Origin: JAUUZQ01 sp964538375
GTDB lineage: Bacteria; Bacteroidota; Bacteroidia; Bacteroidales; GCA-2748055
Direction of reading: 5' to 3'
Assembly (NCBI GenBank): GCA_964538375.1
Contig: CAZIFQ010000011.1
Coordinates: 25,738-89,737 of the forward strand
DNA length: 64,000 nucleotides
Shown: one piece after another, positions 43,908 through 52,452 of the stretch
Layout: every line of letters begins with the position of its first letter
How positions within the stretch are numbered: the first letter of the stretch is position 1
Made by a program: the position numbers and the translations under genes
Notes under the pieces: model-generated
Seen by the model: the letters and a program-made list of their open reading frames with translations, nothing else
Database searches by the model: none
Told to the model about the DNA's origin: nothing

Positions 43908-46082
43908 ATGAAACTCAGACATTTCTTAATACTCTCACTTTTCCTCTTATCAGCACTATCAGTATACTCGCAATCCAATGACAAGAAAATAACGCTCGAA
44001 AAAATATATCAGCAATACATTTTCTCTTCCGAAAGAATCGGAGGTATCAATTCGATGAACGATGGAAAACATTATACCATAAATAACCAGAGACAAAGCA
44101 TCGACAGGCATAAATATGCCGATGGTAAAAAGCTAAACACCTTGTTTGACGTTAAAAATTTCGATGAAATCTCCTCATTCAGAGCATATGAATTTGACAG
44201 CGATGAAAGCAAAATACTTTTAACCACAAATATTGAAAATATCTACCGGCACTCCTTTGTAGCAGATTATTACGTGTTTGACATTTCTGAGAATTCGCTA
44301 AACCTCTTATCATCAAATGGAAAACAACAACTGGCCACCTTCTCCCCTGGAAGTGATAAAATTGCATTCGTTAGAGAGAACAACTTATTTGTTGCCGACC
44401 TGAATTCAGGAACAGAAACCCAAATAACCTTTGATGGAAAGAAAAATGAAATCATCAACGGTGCTCCTGATTGGGTGTATGAGGAGGAATTTGCATTTTC
44501 ACAAGGATTTCATTGGTCCCCTGATGGCAAAAATATTGCTTTTTACAAGTTCGATGAATCAGAGGTAGTTCAATTCAATATGACAATGTTTGGAGATCTG
44601 TACCCCGAACCTTACCAGTTTAAATATCCCAAAGCCGGAGAGATAAATTCTAATGTCACTATCCATGTTTATAATATTGAGAGTGCACAAACCATTAGAG
44701 TTGATACCGAAGCCGGTAACGATAGTTATATCCCCAGAATCAAATGGACTAACAATCCTAACTTACTGAGTATAACATGGCTAAACCGACTTCAGAACCA
44801 GGTCAAGATCATTCATAGCGATGCAAAAACAGGCAAATCATCTGTGGTTTATGAAGAGAAAAACGATAAGTATATATCAGAGGCGACTGACAATATGATT
44901 ACCTACTTACCTGACAACAAATCTTTTTTGCTGATCAGTGAGTTGAGTGGATATTTTCATTTTTATGTCTACGATTTCGTTAAAAAGGAGTTAGAAGAAG
45001 TAAGCAGTGGCGACTGGGACATCCACTCTTTGCTTGGAGTAGACATGAAGAAAAAAGAACTGTATTACACCTCGTACGAAGAATCCAGCATTGAACAACA
45101 TGTATATGCCATCAAACTCAATGGAAGCAAAAAAAGAAAGATCAGTACCCTGTCGGGAACAAATAATGCCTATTTCAGCTCGAGCTTCGATTACTATATC
45201 CTCTCCCATTCAGACGCAAACACGCCCGCAAGTTACTCTCTGCATAACAGGAAGGGTGATTTGATTCGTGTATTGGAAACCAATGAAGAATTAAAGAAGA
45301 AAACCGAGGAATATGGCTTTAGCAAGGTAGAGTTTATGCAACTACCCACAGCAAGTGGACAACTGCTTAATGCCTATATGATAAAGCCGAAAAATTTTGA
45401 TCCGGAGAAGAAATATCCACTTTTTATGTACGTTTACGGCGGCCCTGAATCCCAAAACGTCGTTGACCGCTGGGGAAGAAGTTGGCCGTGGTTCCAGCTG
45501 CTGGCTCAGGAAGGATATATTGTTGCTTGCGTTGATAACCGTGGAACCAACGGACGTGGAGAAGAATTCAGAAAGTCGACCTACATGGAACTTGGAAAAC
45601 TAGAAACCATTGACCAGGTAGAATCCGCGACTTACCTTGGAGAATTACCCTACATTGATGAATCCAGAATTGGCATGTTCGGCTGGAGTTACGGGGGATT
45701 TATGACCAGTTTATGCCTTACTAAAGGTGGAGGCCTGTTTAAGATGGGTATTGCCGTGGCACCGGTAACTAATTGGAGATATTATGATACTGTATATACA
45801 GAACGATTCATGCGAACACCCCAGGAAAACTCCGCTGGCTATGACGATAACTCACCCATCAATTTTGCCGAACAGCTCGAAGGAAAATTCCTTCTCGTTC
45901 ACGGAATGGGAGATGACAATGTCCATTTTCAAAATTCTGTGGATTTTGTAGAAGCTCTTGTCCAGGCCAATAAGCAATTTGAAACACAATTTTATCCAAA
46001 CAAGAACCATGGAATTTATGGAGGAAACACTACCTTTCACCTGTATACGAGAATGACCAATTTTATATTGGAGAATTTGTAA
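43908..46082 (+). CDS. Dipeptidyl peptidase IV-type serine peptidase (S9B)
   Basis: The 724-residue protein has a signal peptide starting at the ATG at 43908 (MKLRHFLILSLFLLSALSVYSQ), a DPP IV N-terminal beta-propeller (about 80-450) and a C-terminal alpha/beta-hydrolase. The catalytic triad is Ser594 in GWSYGGFMTS, Asp669/670 in HGMGDDNVH and His701 in NKNHGIYGG. The propeller contains DWVYEEEFAFSQGFHWSPDG, the Glu-Glu motif that binds the substrate N-terminus. It should remove dipeptides (X-Pro or X-Ala) in the periplasm. The frame begins at a GTG at 43830, but the extra 26 residues hide the signal peptide. Confidence 0.92.
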   Translation: MKLRHFLILSLFLLSALSVYSQSNDKKITLEKIYQQYIFSSERIGGINSMNDGKHYTINNQRQSIDRHKYADGKKLNTLFDVKNFDEISSFRAYEFDSDESKILLTTNIENIYRHSFVADYYVFDISENSLNLLSSNGKQQLATFSPGSDKIAFVRENNLFVADLNSGTETQITFDGKKNEIINGAPDWVYEEEFAFSQGFHWSPDGKNIAFYKFDESEVVQFNMTMFGDLYPEPYQFKYPKAGEINSNVTIHVYNIESAQTIRVDTEAGNDSYIPRIKWTNNPNLLSITWLNRLQNQVKIIHSDAKTGKSSVVYEEKNDKYISEATDNMITYLPDNKSFLLISELSGYFHFYVYDFVKKELEEVSSGDWDIHSLLGVDMKKKELYYTSYEESSIEQHVYAIKLNGSKKRKISTLSGTNNAYFSSSFDYYILSHSDANTPASYSLHNRKGDLIRVLETNEELKKKTEEYGFSKVEFMQLPTASGQLLNAYMIKPKNFDPEKKYPLFMYVYGGPESQNVVDRWGRSWPWFQLLAQEGYIVACVDNRGTNGRGEEFRKSTYMELGKLETIDQVESATYLGELPYIDESRIGMFGWSYGGFMTSLCLTKGGGLFKMGIAVAPVTNWRYYDTVYTERFMRTPQENSAGYDDNSPINFAEQLEGKFLLVHGMGDDNVHFQNSVDFVEALVQANKQFETQFYPNKNHGIYGGNTTFHLYTRMTNFILENL

Positions 46083-46163
46083 TATGAGAGAAGGTGAGAT
46101 GGCCTGCAGCCGTGAGAGGGAGAGAGGGAGAACAGGAGACTGGGAGAGAGAAAGAGAATCCTA

Positions 46164-46252
46164 TTGACTCATTAGCGCATTGACTCATTAGCGCATTGAC
46201 TCATTAACTCATTAATACATTTAACCATTAAATCCTTAAACCATTGACCCAC
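46164..46252. repeat. CATTGACTCATTAGCG tandem words running into ygiQ
   Basis: A 16-bp unit (TTGACTCATTAGCGCA) is repeated 2.5 times, followed by decaying ATTAACTC/TTAACCATT words up to the proposed ygiQ start at 46244. ATTAACTC is the reverse complement of the word GAGTTAAT at 1400-1460. A polypurine stretch (46084-46157) precedes it. Confidence 0.75.
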
Positions 46253-48055
46253 TCACACCTACCCACCACGCTCAAAGAAGTCCGCGCCAGGGGATGGGAG
46301 CAACTGGATGTTATCCTCTTTACAGGCGATGCCTACGTGGATCATCCATCATTTGGGATTCCGGTGATTGGCAGGGTATTGGAGAATGCAGGTTACAAGG
46401 TTGCCATCATTCCTCAACCAAACTGGAAAGATGATCTGCGCGACTTCAAGAAATTAGGTGCTCCAAGACTGTTCTTTGGCGTTTCTGCAGGCGCCATGGA
46501 TTCTATGGTAAACCATTATACTGCACGAAAAAGAATCAGGTCCAATGATGCATACACACCCGGTAACCAGGCAGGCTTCAGACCAGATTATCCTACCATT
46601 GTCTACACAAAGGCCTTGAAACAACATTTCCCTGAAATTCCTGTGATAATAGGTGGTGTGGAAGCATCTTTGAGAAGATTTACACATTTCGACTATTGGC
46701 AGGATGAACTGAAAAAGAGTATATTGATAGACTCAGGTGCTGATATGCTGGTATATGGAATGGGAGAACATACCATCCTTCAAATTGCCAAATTACTGAG
46801 CGAGGGAGTGGATTTCCAGGAAATATCTGATCTTGCTCAAACCGCAATCATAAGGGCTTCCGATACAGCAAATGTAATTACCAGGGGAAAAAAAGTGCTC
46901 AAACTTCATCCCCACGAAGAGTGCTTAAATAGCAAGAAGAAGTTCGCTGAAAACTTTGCAGTAATTGAAGTTGAGTCCAATCGAATGGAACCCGCAACAA
47001 TCATCCAGGAGTGCGACCAGCAAACGGTCATTGTTCACCCACCTGTTCCCCTGCTTAAAGAATCTGAGCTGGATGCCATTTATGATCTTCCTTACACCCG
47101 TTTACCCCACCCCAAGTATTTTAAGCGAGGACCAATCCCTGCTTATGAGATGATAAAAGACTCGGTAAATATTCACAGGGGATGCTTTGGAGGATGCAGT
47201 TTCTGCACGATCTCTGCTCATCAGGGAAAATTTGTTCAGAGTCGAAGCGAGAAATCGATACTGAGAGAGTTGAAATTCATCAGTAATACAGAGGGCTTTA
47301 AAGGTCACATCACTGATCTCGGTGGACCTTCCGCAAATATGTATAAAATGCAAGGTAAGAACCTGGAAGTTTGCAGAAAATGTAAAAGATACTCCTGTCT
47401 GCACCCCAAAATTTGCGGGAATCTTGATACGGATCACCAGCCCATGATCGACCTGTATAGGAAAGCATCAAAAGTAGATGGAATTAAAAAGATTACTATT
47501 GGAAGCGGGATTCGCTATGATTTCCTCGTTCAGGATAACAAGGAGAATCACTTTAAGGAGTATTTCAGAGATCTGGTTAAGAACCATGTCTCTGGACGAC
47601 TCAAAATCGCACCCGAACACTCTTCCCCAGAAGTTCTTTCCATAATGCGCAAGCCAGATATTCAACTCTTTAAAGATCTGTACAGGGAATTCAAAAATAT
47701 CAACAGGGAAAACCATATGAACCAACAGCTCATCCCCTACTTCATCTCAAGTCACCCCGCCTGCAAGCCGGAAGACATGGCTGAGTTGGCTCTCACCACT
47801 AAGGAGATGGGGTATAAACTGGAACAAGTACAGGACTTCACTCCCACTCCCATGACCCTGGCCACAGTTATGTACTACACAGGCCTCGACCCCTATACTT
47901 TAAAACCCGTTATTACCGCTAAAACCGACAAGGAAAAATCAAAACAAACCATGTTTTTCTTCTGGTATAAAAAAGAATACCAACAACAAATCCGACAGGA
48001 ACTGGAGCGAATGGGTAGGAAAGACCTGGTGAATAAGTTGCTGGGTAGATATTGA
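46244..48055 (+). CDS. ygiQ: YgiQ-family radical SAM protein
   Basis: The 603-residue protein has the N-terminal YgiQ domain (LPTTLKEVRARGWEQLDVIL, then FTGDAYVDHPSFG) and a radical SAM core. The 4Fe-4S cluster is bound by Cys314, Cys318 and Cys321 in GCFGGCSFC. A second Cys cluster (CRKCKRYSCLHPKIC, about 375) is also family-typical. The exact reaction of YgiQ is not established. The frame has no in-frame ATG before the conserved start; TTG at 46244 is the only standard codon after the upstream stop at 46229, and it lies within a low-complexity repeat. Confidence 0.88.
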   Translation: MTHSHLPTTLKEVRARGWEQLDVILFTGDAYVDHPSFGIPVIGRVLENAGYKVAIIPQPNWKDDLRDFKKLGAPRLFFGVSAGAMDSMVNHYTARKRIRSNDAYTPGNQAGFRPDYPTIVYTKALKQHFPEIPVIIGGVEASLRRFTHFDYWQDELKKSILIDSGADMLVYGMGEHTILQIAKLLSEGVDFQEISDLAQTAIIRASDTANVITRGKKVLKLHPHEECLNSKKKFAENFAVIEVESNRMEPATIIQECDQQTVIVHPPVPLLKESELDAIYDLPYTRLPHPKYFKRGPIPAYEMIKDSVNIHRGCFGGCSFCTISAHQGKFVQSRSEKSILRELKFISNTEGFKGHITDLGGPSANMYKMQGKNLEVCRKCKRYSCLHPKICGNLDTDHQPMIDLYRKASKVDGIKKITIGSGIRYDFLVQDNKENHFKEYFRDLVKNHVSGRLKIAPEHSSPEVLSIMRKPDIQLFKDLYREFKNINRENHMNQQLIPYFISSHPACKPEDMAELALTTKEMGYKLEQVQDFTPTPMTLATVMYYTGLDPYTLKPVITAKTDKEKSKQTMFFFWYKKEYQQQIRQELERMGRKDLVNKLLGRY

Positions 48056-48146
48056 GTGTTCGAAAAGTGGAATACAGGAGTATCATGTCTACCTTACAAT
48101 AGCCATTTTTGTAATACTGTGTGTATTTGATCCTTACGAATTGTAT

Positions 48147-48178
48147 ATACGTATATAAATACCGATTTATATACGTAT
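48147..48178. repeat. Perfect 14-bp inverted repeat
   Basis: ATACGTATATAAAT and ATTTATATACGTAT pair perfectly around a 4-nt ACCG loop. The stem is AT-rich. It may be a weak terminator for ygiQ (followed by TTATTT) or a dyad-binding site. Confidence 0.7.
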
Positions 48179-48289
48179 TTATTTAGCTGTCTAACTACTT
48201 ATAGTTGAAGTATTCCCCGACCCAACATTAATATGGCATCACTTATTGTGTGAATTAACGATCCCAATGCACACTTAAGCATTTTTCTG

Positions 48290-48341
48290 CCCCAATCACC
48301 TAATCCCTCATTCCCCATTCCATTCTTCCATCATTCCATTG
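48290..48341. repeat. CCATTC/TCATTCC word array
   Basis: Imperfect copies of CCATTC and TCATTCC (six to seven words) run from 48290 to 48341, just before the thrS -7 box. They have the same style as the other intergenic arrays in this window. Confidence 0.55.
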
Positions 48342-48348
48342 TTTTTGC

Positions 48349-48356
48349 TAACTTTG
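48349..48356 (+). promoter_or_regulatory. Putative -7 box of the thrS operon
   Basis: TAACTTTG matches TAnnTTTG. Transcription from it would start a few bases after the upstream ATG at 48358, which supports the internal ATG at 48388 as the real thrS start. Confidence 0.45.
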
Positions 48357-48387
48357 CATGATTTTTAACGACATTTTTAGAATTTGT

Positions 48388-50343
48388 ATGATCAATATTA
48401 CATTTCCGGATCAATCTGTTCGGCAATTTGAAGCAGGGGTAACAGGATTGGATATCGCCCGGAGTCTGAGTAACAGTCTGGCAAGAGAAGTATTAGCAAT
48501 AACAGTTAATGAAGAGATATGGGACCTGACCAGGAAGATCAATAGTGACGCATCCATCAAACTCCATAAATGGGATGATGATGAGGCAAAACATGCCTTC
48601 TGGCACTCGTCTGCACACCTTATGGCAGAAGCCATTGAGGCACTTTTCCCTGGAACAAAATTTGGAATCGGACCAGCCATTGAAAATGGCTTTTACTACG
48701 ATGTTGACCCGGGTGATGACGTAGTGATTAAAGACAGCGATCTTCTAAACATAGAGAAGAAGATGAAAGAGCTGGTGGCGGAGAAATTACCATATACCCG
48801 AGAAGAGATCAGCAAAAAGGATGCTTTGAGCATCTTCGGTAAGAAAGGGGATGAGTATAAAACAGAATTGATTACCGATCTTGAAGATGGTACTATATCA
48901 CTGTATAAGCAGGGCAATTTCACCGATTTATGTCGTGGCCCTCACTTGCCTGATACCTCACCGATTAAAGCAATAAAACTATTGAGTATCGCGGGTGCAT
49001 ACTGGCGTGGCGATGAGAAGCGTAAGCAACTTACAAGGATATATGGGATTACCTTTCCAAAGCAAAAGATGCTTGAAGAATATCTTGTTTTACTGGAAGA
49101 GGCCAAAAAGAGAGACCATCGTAAATTGGGTAAAGAACTGGAATTGTTCACTTTCTCACAACGTGTTGGACTTGGATTGCCTTTGTGGCTGCCAAAAGGT
49201 GCGCAACTTAGGGAACGACTGGAAAACTTTTTAAAGAAAGTACAGCGTGAACACGGTTACGAACCGGTAATTACTCCTCATATCGGACTAAAAGAATTGT
49301 ATATAACCTCTGGTCATTATGAAAAATATGGAGAGGATAGTTTTAAGCCCATTCATACTCCCCAGGAAGGTGAGGAATTCCTGCTGAAACCAATGAACTG
49401 TCCCCACCATTGCGAAATTTATAAGTTCAAACCCAGGTCATATCGCGATCTACCCGTGCGTTTCGCCGAGTTTGGAACTGTATACCGTTACGAACAAAGC
49501 GGTGAGCTTCATGGACTTACAAGGGTACGAGGATTTACTCAGGACGATGCACATATCTTCTGTCGCCCCGACCAGCTGAAAGAAGAGTTCATGAAAGTGA
49601 TTGATATTGTGCACTATATTTTCAAAACGCTGGATTTCAACGACTATATCACACAAATCTCACTTAGAGATAAAGATGATCACTCGAAGTACATCGGGTC
49701 TGACGAGAACTGGGAAAAAGCTGAGCAAGCCATTATTGAGGTAGCCGAAGAAAAAGGGCTGGATACTGTTATAGAATATAATGAAGCAGCATTCTATGGC
49801 CCAAAGCTTGACTTCATGGTAAAAGATGCCCTTGGAAGAAAGTGGCAACTGGGAACAATCCAGGTAGATTACAACCTACCAGAAAGATTTGAACTTGAGT
49901 ATATTGGTGCTGATAATCAGAAACATAGACCTGTAATGATTCACAGGGCACCCTTCGGAAGTATGGAGCGTTTCATCGCTGTACTAATCGAACATACAGC
50001 CGGTAAATTTCCATTATGGTTGACACCCGATCAGGTAGTGATTTTGCCGATCAGTGAAAAGTATCATGATTATGCCGAAAAAGTTTCAAATTTCCTAAAT
50101 AATTGCGATATTCGCACCCTGATTGACAAAAGAGCGGAAAAGATAGGTAAAAAGATAAGAGATAACGAGTTAAAGAAAATACCATATCTGCTAATTGTGG
50201 GCGAAAAAGAGGAAAAAGATGATTCTGTTTCCGTTCGAAGACAAGGTGAAGGAGATAAAGGCGCAATGCAAATGAAAGAATTTGCTGATTTTTTGAACAA
50301 AGAAGTCGAAAATCAGTTGTCATTAATAGACACAAAAGTTTAA
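48388..50343 (+). CDS. thrS: Threonyl-tRNA synthetase
   Basis: The 651-residue class II synthetase has the TGS domain ([17 protein letters not shown]), the editing/SAD domain with [12 protein letters not shown] and [12 protein letters not shown], the catalytic core and the anticodon domain. [11 protein letters not shown] carries the zinc-binding Cys. The ATG at 48358 would add ten residues, but the TGS start MINITFPDQ at 48388 matches the family and leaves room for the -7 box. It heads the conserved operon thrS-infC-rpmI-rplT. Confidence 0.95.
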   Translation: MINITFPDQSVRQFEAGVTGLDIARSLSNSLAREVLAITVNEEIWDLTRKINSDASIKLHKWDDDEAKHAFWHSSAHLMAEAIEALFPGTKFGIGPAIENGFYYDVDPGDDVVIKDSDLLNIEKKMKELVAEKLPYTREEISKKDALSIFGKKGDEYKTELITDLEDGTISLYKQGNFTDLCRGPHLPDTSPIKAIKLLSIAGAYWRGDEKRKQLTRIYGITFPKQKMLEEYLVLLEEAKKRDHRKLGKELELFTFSQRVGLGLPLWLPKGAQLRERLENFLKKVQREHGYEPVITPHIGLKELYITSGHYEKYGEDSFKPIHTPQEGEEFLLKPMNCPHHCEIYKFKPRSYRDLPVRFAEFGTVYRYEQSGELHGLTRVRGFTQDDAHIFCRPDQLKEEFMKVIDIVHYIFKTLDFNDYITQISLRDKDDHSKYIGSDENWEKAEQAIIEVAEEKGLDTVIEYNEAAFYGPKLDFMVKDALGRKWQLGTIQVDYNLPERFELEYIGADNQKHRPVMIHRAPFGSMERFIAVLIEHTAGKFPLWLTPDQVVILPISEKYHDYAEKVSNFLNNCDIRTLIDKRAEKIGKKIRDNELKKIPYLLIVGEKEEKDDSVSVRRQGEGDKGAMQMKEFADFLNKEVENQLSLIDTKV

Positions 50344-50350
50344 CTAAATA

Positions 50351-50356
50351 AGGAGG
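50351..50356 (+). promoter_or_regulatory. Strong Shine-Dalgarno of infC
   Basis: TAAGGAGGATCAAGCT precedes the proposed infC start by 8 nt. AGGAGG is exceptional in this window, where most genes have no Shine-Dalgarno, as is usual in Bacteroidota. It decides the non-AUG start at 50365. Confidence 0.75.
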
Positions 50357-50364
50357 ATCAAGCT

Positions 50365-50937
50365 ATAGCAAAGCAAAATTTTAGACCAAGGGGCAGATAC
50401 ATTCCAAGAAGAGAGATACAACCATTACACAACATTAATGAGCGAATTCGCTCTTCTACAGTGCGTGTCGTTGGAGACAGTCTCGAAACGCCCGGGATAT
50501 TTTCAATTTCTGAAGCATTAAAAATGGCCGACGATTTGGATCTTGATCTTGTGGAAATTTCCCCAAACGCTGATCCACCTGTTTGCAAAATTGTTGATTA
50601 TCAGAAGTTTCTTTATCAGCAGAAGAAGAAACAAAAGGAGATGAAAGCGAAAACGACCAAGGTTACTCTGAAAGAGATTCGCTTCGGTCCTAACACAGAT
50701 GATCACGATTATGAATTTAAAAAGAAGCACGCTAAAAGATTTATTGAGGAAGGTGCTAAAGTAAAGGCGTTCGTGTTTTTTAAAGGACGTTCAATTTTAT
50801 TTAAAGAAAAAGGTGAAATATTGTTGCTGAAACTGGCTCAGGATCTCGAGGAAATTGCAAAAGTTGAGCAACTTCCCCGTCTGGAAGGGAAAAGAATGAC
50901 AATGTTTCTTGCGCCTAAAGCAAAAACGAAGAATTAG
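50365..50937 (+). CDS. infC: Translation initiation factor IF-3, non-AUG start
   Basis: The 190-residue protein is IF-3. After the ATA at 50365 it reads [18 protein letters not shown], then [35 protein letters not shown], and [14 protein letters not shown]. These match Bacteroidota IF-3 over its full length. The first standard start codon in frame, GTG at 50461, would delete the first 32 conserved residues and is clearly too short. IF-3 in E. coli starts at AUU so that IF-3 represses its own synthesis; an ATA start behind AGGAGG fits the same logic. It binds the 30S subunit and checks the start codon. Confidence 0.88.
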   Translation: MAKQNFRPRGRYIPRREIQPLHNINERIRSSTVRVVGDSLETPGIFSISEALKMADDLDLDLVEISPNADPPVCKIVDYQKFLYQQKKKQKEMKAKTTKVTLKEIRFGPNTDDHDYEFKKKHAKRFIEEGAKVKAFVFFKGRSILFKEKGEILLLKLAQDLEEIAKVEQLPRLEGKRMTMFLAPKAKTKN

Positions 50938-50961
50938 TATTGAACAGGAAAAATTTGGAAA

Positions 50962-51159
50962 ATGCCAAAAATGAAAACAAATGCGGGGGCCAAGAAGAGA
51001 TTCTCGCTTACCGGCACAGGTAAAATTAAAAGAAAGCATGCTTTCAAGAGTCACATCTTGACTAAAAAATCAAAGAAGCGTAAGAGAAACTTAACCTATT
51101 CAGGAGAAGTTCATAAAGCTGATTTGAAAAATATTAAGCAACTTTTAGCAATGAAGTAG
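50962..51159 (+). CDS. rpmI: Ribosomal protein bL35
   Basis: The 65-residue basic protein reads [18 protein letters not shown] at the start and has the [20 protein letters not shown] core of bL35. It is part of the 50S subunit. It lies 24 bases after infC in the standard thrS-infC-rpmI-rplT order. Length is normal. Confidence 0.96.
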   Translation: MPKMKTNAGAKKRFSLTGTGKIKRKHAFKSHILTKKSKKRKRNLTYSGEVHKADLKNIKQLLAMK

Positions 51160-51204
51160 AACCGATAAAAATCGGCAGTAAAGGTAATTTAAGTAAAAAA
51201 CCAG

Positions 51205-51247
51205 GATATCAAGCAAAAAAGATTCACTTTAAGTGAGCGCTGATATC
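51205..51247 (+). promoter_or_regulatory. Possible structured leader of rplT
   Basis: In the 105-nt gap between rpmI and rplT, GATATCA (51205-51211) can pair with TGATATC (51241-51247), enclosing a small TCAC/GTGA hairpin. A separate CCGAT/ATCGG hairpin lies at 51162-51175. Such structure could be a binding site for bL20, which represses its own operon in other bacteria. This is inference. Confidence 0.35.
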
Positions 51248-51264
51248 TAAAAAACAAAGAAAAA

Positions 51265-51609
51265 ATGCCAAGAGCAGTAAATGCTGTAGCAGCAAGAAAA
51301 AAAAGAAAAAAAGTTCTAAAGAGAACTAAAGGTTATTGGGGAAGAAGAAGTAATGTATGGACAGTAGCCAAAAATGCTTACGAAAAAGGTCTCTCATATG
51401 GATACCGCGACCGTCGTAAAAAGAAATCAGAATTCCGCGCACTTTGGATCCAAAGGATCAACGCAGCTGTACGTGAACACGGAATGTCATATTCAGAATT
51501 CATGGGAAAACTCAAAAAACATGAGATTGATATCAACAGGAAGGTGCTTGCCGACCTTGCCATGAATGACCCTCAAGCTTTTGAAGCTATCGTTAAGAAA
51601 GTAAAGTAA
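51265..51609 (+). CDS. rplT: Ribosomal protein bL20
   Basis: The 114-residue basic protein begins [20 protein letters not shown] and has the [21 protein letters not shown] and [20 protein letters not shown] signatures of bL20, an early 50S assembly protein and translational repressor in other bacteria. A strong terminator follows at 51627-51659, ending the operon. Confidence 0.97.
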   Translation: MPRAVNAVAARKKRKKVLKRTKGYWGRRSNVWTVAKNAYEKGLSYGYRDRRKKKSEFRALWIQRINAAVREHGMSYSEFMGKLKKHEIDINRKVLADLAMNDPQAFEAIVKKVK

Positions 51610-51626
51610 ACCTTTACATAAATTAC

Positions 51627-51659
51627 AAAAAAGGATGTCATTACGACATCCTTTTTTTG
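51627..51659 (+). terminator. Terminator of the thrS-infC-rpmI-rplT operon
   Basis: AAAAAAGGATGTC and GACATCCTTTTTT pair around ATTAC, ending in a run of seven T. It lies about 18 bases after the rplT stop. Confidence 0.88.
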
Positions 51660-51734
51660 TTTATATATCTATAGAATGTTTGAGACCACTTAATATTCTT
51701 CTAAATTTACGATCTCAATAAAGAATACTAAAAA

Positions 51735-52448
51735 ATGAAAATTGCAATCATTGGCTATGGAAAAATGGGAAAGGAGATTGCCCGCATTGCTGAAAGCCGT
51801 GGACATGAACTGGCTCTAATTATCGACCTTGATAATTCCGGAGATCTGAACAAGGTGAATCTAAGAGAAATAGAGGTGGCCATTGAATTCTCATCTCCTA
51901 CCTCGGCCAAAGAAAATATCATTACCTGCATAAATAACTCAACTCCAGTTGTTTCCGGAACTACAGGATGGCTCGACAGTTGGGATGAGGTAATACAGCT
52001 CTGTGCAGAACATAAAAGCAGCATGTTTTATGCATCCAACTATTCTGTTGGTGTTAATATTCTCTTTGCCATAAATACAAAACTGGCTTCAATCATGAAT
52101 TCTTTTCCGCAATATGATGTTTCCATGAAGGAAGTCCACCATATTCACAAGCTTGATGCACCCAGTGGTACAGCCATCTCCCTCGCTGAGCAGATCTCTC
52201 AGCAGCTTCAGCGAAAAAATAATTGGACATTAGAAACAGGTGGCTCAGAACAAATTTCCATCGAAGCAAAAAGAGAAGGTGAAGTAAACGGCTTTCACAG
52301 TGTTACTTACGAATCTGACTTTGATTCAATCACCATAGCACACGATGCAAAATCAAGAGAAGGATTTGCTACAGGAGCAGTTTTGGCAGCCGAGTTCATT
52401 GCCGGGAAAACTGGTGTCTTCGGAATGAAAGACATGCTTAACTTTTAG
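51735..52448 (+). CDS. dapB: 4-hydroxy-tetrahydrodipicolinate reductase
   Basis: The 237-residue enzyme makes tetrahydrodipicolinate for lysine and diaminopimelate. The dinucleotide-binding motif IIGYGKMGKEIA lies at the N-terminus and the catalytic block EVHHIHKLDAPSGTA near residue 135. Its C-terminal VLAAEFIAGKTGVFGMKDML is typical. It is somewhat shorter than the E. coli enzyme, as is common in Bacteroidota. Only 4 bases separate it from lepB, so the two are co-transcribed. Confidence 0.95.
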   Translation: MKIAIIGYGKMGKEIARIAESRGHELALIIDLDNSGDLNKVNLREIEVAIEFSSPTSAKENIITCINNSTPVVSGTTGWLDSWDEVIQLCAEHKSSMFYASNYSVGVNILFAINTKLASIMNSFPQYDVSMKEVHHIHKLDAPSGTAISLAEQISQQLQRKNNWTLETGGSEQISIEAKREGEVNGFHSVTYESDFDSITIAHDAKSREGFATGAVLAAEFIAGKTGVFGMKDMLNF

Positions 52449-52452
52449 GATA

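Larger units (their letters stand above)
48056..48387. other. Intergenic region before thrS with a long inverted repeat
   Basis: About 330 bases. The region holds a perfect 14-bp inverted repeat (48147-48178), a pyrimidine-rich word array (48290-48341) and a perfect -7 box (48349-48356) of thrS. No gene was found. Confidence 0.6.
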
